Positions 58,760-64,000 of a stretch of 64,000 nucleotides of DNA are shown piece after piece (the first letter of the stretch is position 1; every line of letters starts with the position of its first letter). This stretch comes from Phyto melanocephala (Eukaryota > Arthropoda > Insecta > Diptera > Rhinophoridae). The DNA lies in contig OW799233.1 of the NCBI GenBank assembly GCA_941918925.1, positions 31,812,421-31,876,420 of the forward strand. The letters are read 5' to 3'. Both the position numbers and the translations under genes were made by a program. Below the pieces are notes generated by a model. The model did no database searches. It saw only the letters and a list, made by a program, of their open reading frames with translations, and was not told the origin of the DNA.

Positions 58760-59590
58760 GAATTAAATTTTCCACATTGTGACGAATAATTTGTTTTGTT
58801 TTCCGAATTTTAAAAATAAAAGTTGCGAGACAAATGATATTTTAAAAAAATTGAAAATAAATTTCTCACCACAATTTAAATATAAAATTCCTTACATGAA
58901 TCATTCATTCAAAGAACTTAATCGAAAAATTAAAAAAAAATCGATTCACAAATAGAATTTTTATTTTCCTTGAAGAAAAGTTAGCAGCGTTGCCATTGTA
59001 GTTTATCATTTTCGTTGTGTTAATGGGAAAAATTTTACCATTTTAGGAATTAAAGAATATATTAAAAAAATTATAATTTTTAGTTAATATATTTTATGCA
59101 TGCATGTATGTACGTATGAATCTATGCATGTAAAATATTAAGTGATCAACTAAAAATACAAATAAGGCTTAGGTATAATAAAACAAAAACTATGAATCTG
59201 ATTTATCTGATTTTTTCTATTATATTTGTGGAATTTTTACTTGAATCGTAAATTAGTTTTATAAATAAATGTACATACAATTTTCGTTCTTTTTTATCCC
59301 TAAAAGTTTTTGTTATAAAAACATGTATATTCAAAATTATATAGGCGCCACCACCAAATGTAGGCGTGCAGCTATGATGGCGTCAAATATCGTATGTATT
59401 TCAATTTGGACAGATTTAAGTTGCCAGCCTGCTGTTATTTAATGCTTCAAGCAACTAGAAAGCATTGTGATAGGCTTTGTAAAAAATGTGATTGTATGTG
59501 TTACACCGATAATGATTGATATAAAAAGAGACACACAACAATGCGACGGTATAATACATACAAACACATTTTTACAAATACTACGAAAGG
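58760..59590. other. Stretch without a recognised gene
   Basis: AT-rich. Words such as TAGGCGCCACCACC near 59343 may be a transposon-end relic (compare TTAGGCGCCGG near 60058), but no pairing could be established. Confidence 0.35.
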
Positions 59591-59594
59591 CTTG

Positions 59595-59838
59595 ACAAGT
59601 AGTTTGATCGTACCTTCACAATATATCAGCCATGAAAAATTATTTCAGTTTATTGTCCCGGCAACACAAGTTTCCGTCGAAAGAGCTTTTAGTGCTCTCT
59701 CAATAATATTAACAAAAATGAGATCAAAGCTATCAAAAGATACTATAAACAATTTGCTTTTAGTAAAACTTAATAAGAATTTAATTGAATATGTAACAAT
59801 AAAAAACGAAACCACGGAACAATTACATATGATATAAT
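59595..59838 (+). pseudogene. hAT transposase C-terminal dimerisation fragment
   Basis: The plus frame contains FIVPATQVSVERAFSALSII followed by LTKMRSKLSKDTINNLLLVK and LNKNLIEY. The P-T-x-V-S-V-E-R-A-F-S-A-L and R-S-x-L-S-x-x-x-x-x-x-L-L-x-L-x-x-N pattern is the hAT-family dimerisation domain at the C-terminus of the transposase. The upstream BED finger and catalytic region are not visible. The frame ends with a stop at 59838, so the natural C-terminus is probably kept. Confidence 0.82.
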
Positions 59839-59839
59839 A

Positions 59840-61505
59840 TTTATTTTTATATATTTTGTTTTTATTTAGACTCATATTGTATATATCTTTTTTGAATTAC
59901 TGTCCGATGAATAAATAAAAATTAAACTAATACAAATCAATAAATTTGTTAAAATTTTATTATGAGAATTTTTGTAAAGAATCTTAGGTTAATGCTTGTG
60001 GCAACTTGTTTTTTATTTTTTGGGACATGAATTCATACACAAATTTTATTAAGAATGTTAGGCGCCGGAAGAACAATGTTTCATAGGTATGTTTTTGTTT
60101 TTGTATTTCTTGCATTCATAAAAGCAATACTTCTAATTGTGAGTTGGTTTTTTAAACTGCTAAGCGGTACACAAACATCATACTTACAAACATTACACGT
60201 ATACAGTTGGATTCGGGTAAGGGAAATTGATAATTAAAGGATTTATTTTTTTGGCTTATGCAAGATTTTCATTAATAAAAAACTTTGGACAAATTGAAAC
60301 CATTTTGGTTAAATAGATTTTCTACTTTTTATATTGTTTTAAACAAAATAAGAGAAAATGTTGCACTACAGTGCAACAAATTAGCTGTAGCATTGTATTT
60401 CGCCGTATATTAATAAGAAATTTTTTCTACTAAGCAATGTTTCCTTTATTGAAGTTTGTAGCTTTAAAAACATAAAAGCTGTAAAACTGATTTTCCCTTA
60501 AACGAACTCATTTTCTTTAAAATATAGTAAATATATTTAAATGTAGTTAAGTGATTTCTTCAATTAAACGGCGGCAGCTTAACCGAATTCGACTGTATTA
60601 CATTTTTTTCTATACACACATTTTTTTTATGTGGCGCCAAAAAAAATGTATGTGTTGTATTCCTTGCAAGGGATGATTTTCACATATACCTTTTTATTGA
60701 TGTCGTTTGTTTTTTAGGTATTGTTGTTGTTAAAAGAGGCATTGGGTACAGTGTGACACACAACTTTTTACCTATAGGCGCTTGACATATGCTTATATAT
60801 AAAGTAGCTTTTATACCGAGTTTCAATTTAAGACAAACAAGGAATTAGGAATATAATGAATTTTCTGTTTACATTTTCAGGTATATATGTTTATATATGT
60901 GTTTTGCTAATACGCATATCCTTTCAAGACTTTACCTTTTTATATAAATGCCTAATTATTTTATTAGACCTATAAAGTTGTTTTCTTGCCCGCATCTTTA
61001 AATCAATTATAATTAAATTTATGAGGATAAAAATATTATATATGTATGTATGGATATATAAAATATAATATTTATACACGATACAGCTATTTATATACAT
61101 ATAAGCAAAATCCAATCTGTTAAGAACGCATTGTGTTGTTTAAATTATTATGATTGCTACTGTACATTATTTAATGTTAAGATTTTTTTCATACCACAAA
61201 CAACAACAAATAAAAAGAGGAAATTTGTAAAACAAATTATTCGTTTTTGATTCATTTTGCTTAGAATGAAATATATTAAATTTGTGAGAGGAATGAAACA
61301 CGACGAATTTTAAAAATAAAAATTGTATTGCAAACGAAATCAATAAAAAAAAATATTTTTATATTATTTGCGAAAAGAATGAAAAGAAATAAAAATACTA
61401 AATAGAATTTGACTCACAACTTTTATCTTTTTCAATTCAGAGCATAATCCAAAAAACAAGCGAAAAAAATGAAATTGTATTCACAAACATAATTTTTTGC
61501 GTACT
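59840..61505. other. AT-rich stretch, nothing recognised
   Basis: Short words such as GTTGCACTACAGTGCAAC near 60360 form a small palindrome. No gene was identified. Confidence 0.4.
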
Positions 61506-61509
61506 ATGA

Positions 61510-62180
61510 TTAAAACACTACTGATTAGTCCACCAGGGCAGCCAGTAGACGCCCTTTACTATGAATATAGTTTTGTGGCTCCATTGCAGCCATTACACCA
61601 AGAACATCTTTACAAAATATAAAATAATTTTCTACAGCAAAATATTTAAGGAGATTTTGTTCTCTTGTGCGGTAGAAAAAAAAATTTCGTTTTATTCCTA
61701 ACAAAAATTCTTTGTCTTAGCGTGCAAGCCAATATTGCTGCCTTTGACAGTTCCAGATCTCTGACAACGTAGTTTAATTCATCTTGATTGAAAAATTTTA
61801 GCGCTTTCAGGTCACATTCAAAGTCACTATCACTACTGTCAGTTTTTACCTCAAAATGTATGGCGCCTTCTGTGAAGTATCAGATTGAGAATCAATTGAT
61901 ATTGTAGGACTCAAAACACATCTATGTGCCGACTATGTGGAAGGATGTTCCCATTTGGCTCAATTTTCTCTGTTAATGCCAGTTATGCTTACAAAACAAA
62001 AATAACAGCCGTCGAGGTGGTTCAAAGGTTCAATCTAAATCATAGCAGTTTCGTTTCTAAATCAATTCCTTTTCTTATTTGTCCACTAACGTAGAACTTC
62101 AATGCGCGTTTTGCATATCTCTTGCGGAATCCAAGTCTTAAATTTCCATATGTCACTCACCGCAATTGAAACAAAAAAAT
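61510..62180 (-). pseudogene. Third, most decayed relative of the CACTG-type transposase
   Basis: Minus-strand pieces in the order of the protein at 52823-54457: FFCFNCGE near 62170, DGCYFCFV near 62005, then VKTDSSDSDFECDLKALKFF and NQDELNYVVRDLELSKAA (near 61840-61740), where the fuller copy has NNLVRKLGLSKNK. Last come frames with ENYFIFCKDVLGVMAAM near 61590. Only the N-terminal half is recognisable. Multiple stops and shifts are present. Confidence 0.6.
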
Positions 62181-64000
62181 TTAGGTCATTGATATAAACT
62201 CTATTTGACGTTGACATAAAAAGAAAACAAATTAACACACTAATATAGAGGTTTTTTCATGAAAGCTATATCTCTTAAACAAGAGCTGTTACAAAAATAA
62301 AAAAAACTAAGGGATACATTTTAAATCAGCAACAAATTAGTAAACATCACTTGATAAAAGTCAATTGTCAGATAAAAGTTGCCATATTGTTGTGAATGGT
62401 CATTAGTAAAAAATTAGCTATTAAATTTAAAGTAGAATTTTAAGCAAAACTTTGTAGAATTTTGCAAAAAAATTCTTAAATAAATCTTGTAACTGAATCA
62501 CCAATATAGCTGAGCACAGTTCTTTCGTATACTCCTCGCAAAGAGGAATGAATTTTTTAAATTGAATTTAAATAGAGGACAACAAAAAAAAAACATTGTA
62601 TATAAGACACTTAAAAGCAAAGAAAAAAAAAACTGAAAATAGCAAAAAGAGAAAAGGAAAATCATTATTTACAGAAAGCAAAATTTCTAAAGAAATGGCA
62701 AAACGGAAGGAAATTGTAGGAAATAAAGTTAAAAATTAACTGGGATTTTTTCGAGACTTAAAGAAAAAAAGAAACAATTTACCCCAGTAAAACCTTATTG
62801 ATTAAGCATTATTAGCTGTAATGTTTGGTTATTTACACTAAACAAAAGATCCTTAAAAAAAGGGCAGAGTAGTAGAAGCTTATTTGAGTGTGACCATAAT
62901 AAAATGTAAAAAATATTTTCTTTATTTTTATATTCAGCAAAAACAAATTAAGAAAAGGACGAGTGTTAGAAGCCCATTTAAGTGAACCTTAATAAAATTT
63001 AAAAATTGTGTTTTACTTTCCTAATATTCTTGTATAAAAAAAATATAGGCAATTACTAAGACGTCAGACGGTCGGCCGATAATTCGTTTGCTTAGATTGA
63101 CAATTCCTTTGGTATTTTGAAAATGGCCATTTACTGTTGTCACCAACATTGTCGTCCTTGTGTTGTACCATTTGTAATTTAAAGCATTAATTGGTTTCAT
63201 TGTTTGTGCGAATTTATGGGTTTATGTGTGTGTGTGTATTTAGTTGTATTTAAGGTTTATTTTAAATTTCTTTTGAAAAACATTTTATATGCAAACGTGT
63301 TTTGTGTAAAGCGGAAACGAGGTCAGTGACCATGATTTGTGCTTTAGATTTAAAAATTTGTTTTTTTTTTTGGTTTGAGAAAGCAAAAACATCTTGAAGT
63401 TGTGTTGTTGTAGATCGAACATAAGAATTTAGTTACAATTAGATTATGCAAAATTTTTGTTTTTTGACAGAGAACACAGAATCAATTGTGACAATCATAT
63501 AGTTTAGTAGTAATAGTATAATTTTATGGTTGTGTATCTACAACATTTAATTTCGGAATATCACCATATAGCCTGTATTATTTAACTATTATTCCCGTAA
63601 TATAAATTTTATAACCACAACACAGTAAAGTTCGATGGCAAAAACTGAACCATTCACTTGGCAAATAATTTTATTTAATGTTTTATGGGTGTAGTAGTGG
63701 TAGTTGTAGTAGTAGATGTATTGGTTGTCTGGAAGCTAAAAAGAACTCCACTTTAGTTTTTAAGTTTAAACAAAAATACCAATGAGTTGCATTTAAATAA
63801 TTTTATTTCAACTAGTTTCGGAACGATTTGTCAGGTTTTCTCATATCATTCATTTTCGAGATTACGGCTTATATTCTGGTGTGTTTATAGCCCTTTTGCA
63901 CTGACCAACATTTAACTTTTACTATCAACTCGCACAGACTTTAACATCTTTCTATAAGTTTTGTACAGGATTGTGTGTCAACATCCCTATCTCATTTGTA
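62181..64000. other. Stretch without a firm feature
   Basis: AT-rich. A minus-strand frame at about 63036-63215 reads MKPINALNYKWYNTRT, then LVTTVNGHFQNTKGIVNLSK and RIIGRPSDVLV before a stop (about 59 codons). It is less AT-biased than its surroundings and could be an exon or a short peptide, but I recognise no family. A short (TG)n run lies at 63222-63238. No promoter or RNA gene was identified. Confidence 0.35.

Noticed and set aside
60055..60237. 60-codon plus frame with a hydrophobic helix
   Set aside because: No homology, isolated, composition matches AT-rich background.

Overview
The window is eukaryotic and strongly AT-rich. It looks like a brachyceran fly, probably a calyptrate (blowfly or house-fly type). 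The reasons are intron-containing genes with GTAAGT/GTATGT donors and pyrimidine-tract-CAG acceptors, many DINE-1/Helentron-like repeats with a palindromic CGGCTGTGCCG hairpin, Helitrons, and mariner, hAT and LINE relics. The species cannot be named from the sequence alone.

Only one host gene is clear: a receptor-type (membrane) guanylate cyclase on the minus strand. Four exons can be placed with consistent splice phases: 13622-13735, 12162-13332, 1199-1289 and 109-1100. They encode about 789 residues: extracellular domain, one membrane span, juxtamembrane linker and a kinase-homology pseudokinase domain. The catalytic cyclase domain lies beyond position 1. The signal peptide and N-terminus lie upstream of 13735, either in unrecognised exons or beyond the window. 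A 10.9 kb intron (1290-12161) separates the membrane-span exon from the intracellular exons and is full of mobile elements.

Most of the rest is mobile DNA, layer on layer. (1) Helitrons: a 1.5 kb non-autonomous copy with a 142-bp tandem array at 2636-4131, a 310-bp copy at 45734-46043, and a decayed helicase relic at 23.4-24.0 kb. (2) At least nine DINE-1-like copies or pieces, of which the four large ones (8.6, 15.3, 48.2 and 56.2 kb) carry all or part of the same embedded, internally deleted mariner. (3) A 3.35 kb DNA transposon at 51945-55294 with about 500-bp inverted repeats starting CACTG, a TAA duplication, and a transposase-like gene broken by one stop codon and a small gap; two older relatives of that gene lie at 56.0-58.6 kb (split by a DINE-1-like insertion) and 61.5-62.2 kb. 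A diverged CACTG end lies at 17.1 kb beside a C2H2-type ORF. (4) Decayed mariner, hAT and LINE reverse-transcriptase fragments, several MITEs and a probable tRNA-derived SINE.

From 13.7 kb to 64 kb I see no other convincing host gene. That stretch may be upstream intron or flanking DNA of the cyclase gene. I found no rRNA, tRNA gene or CRISPR array.
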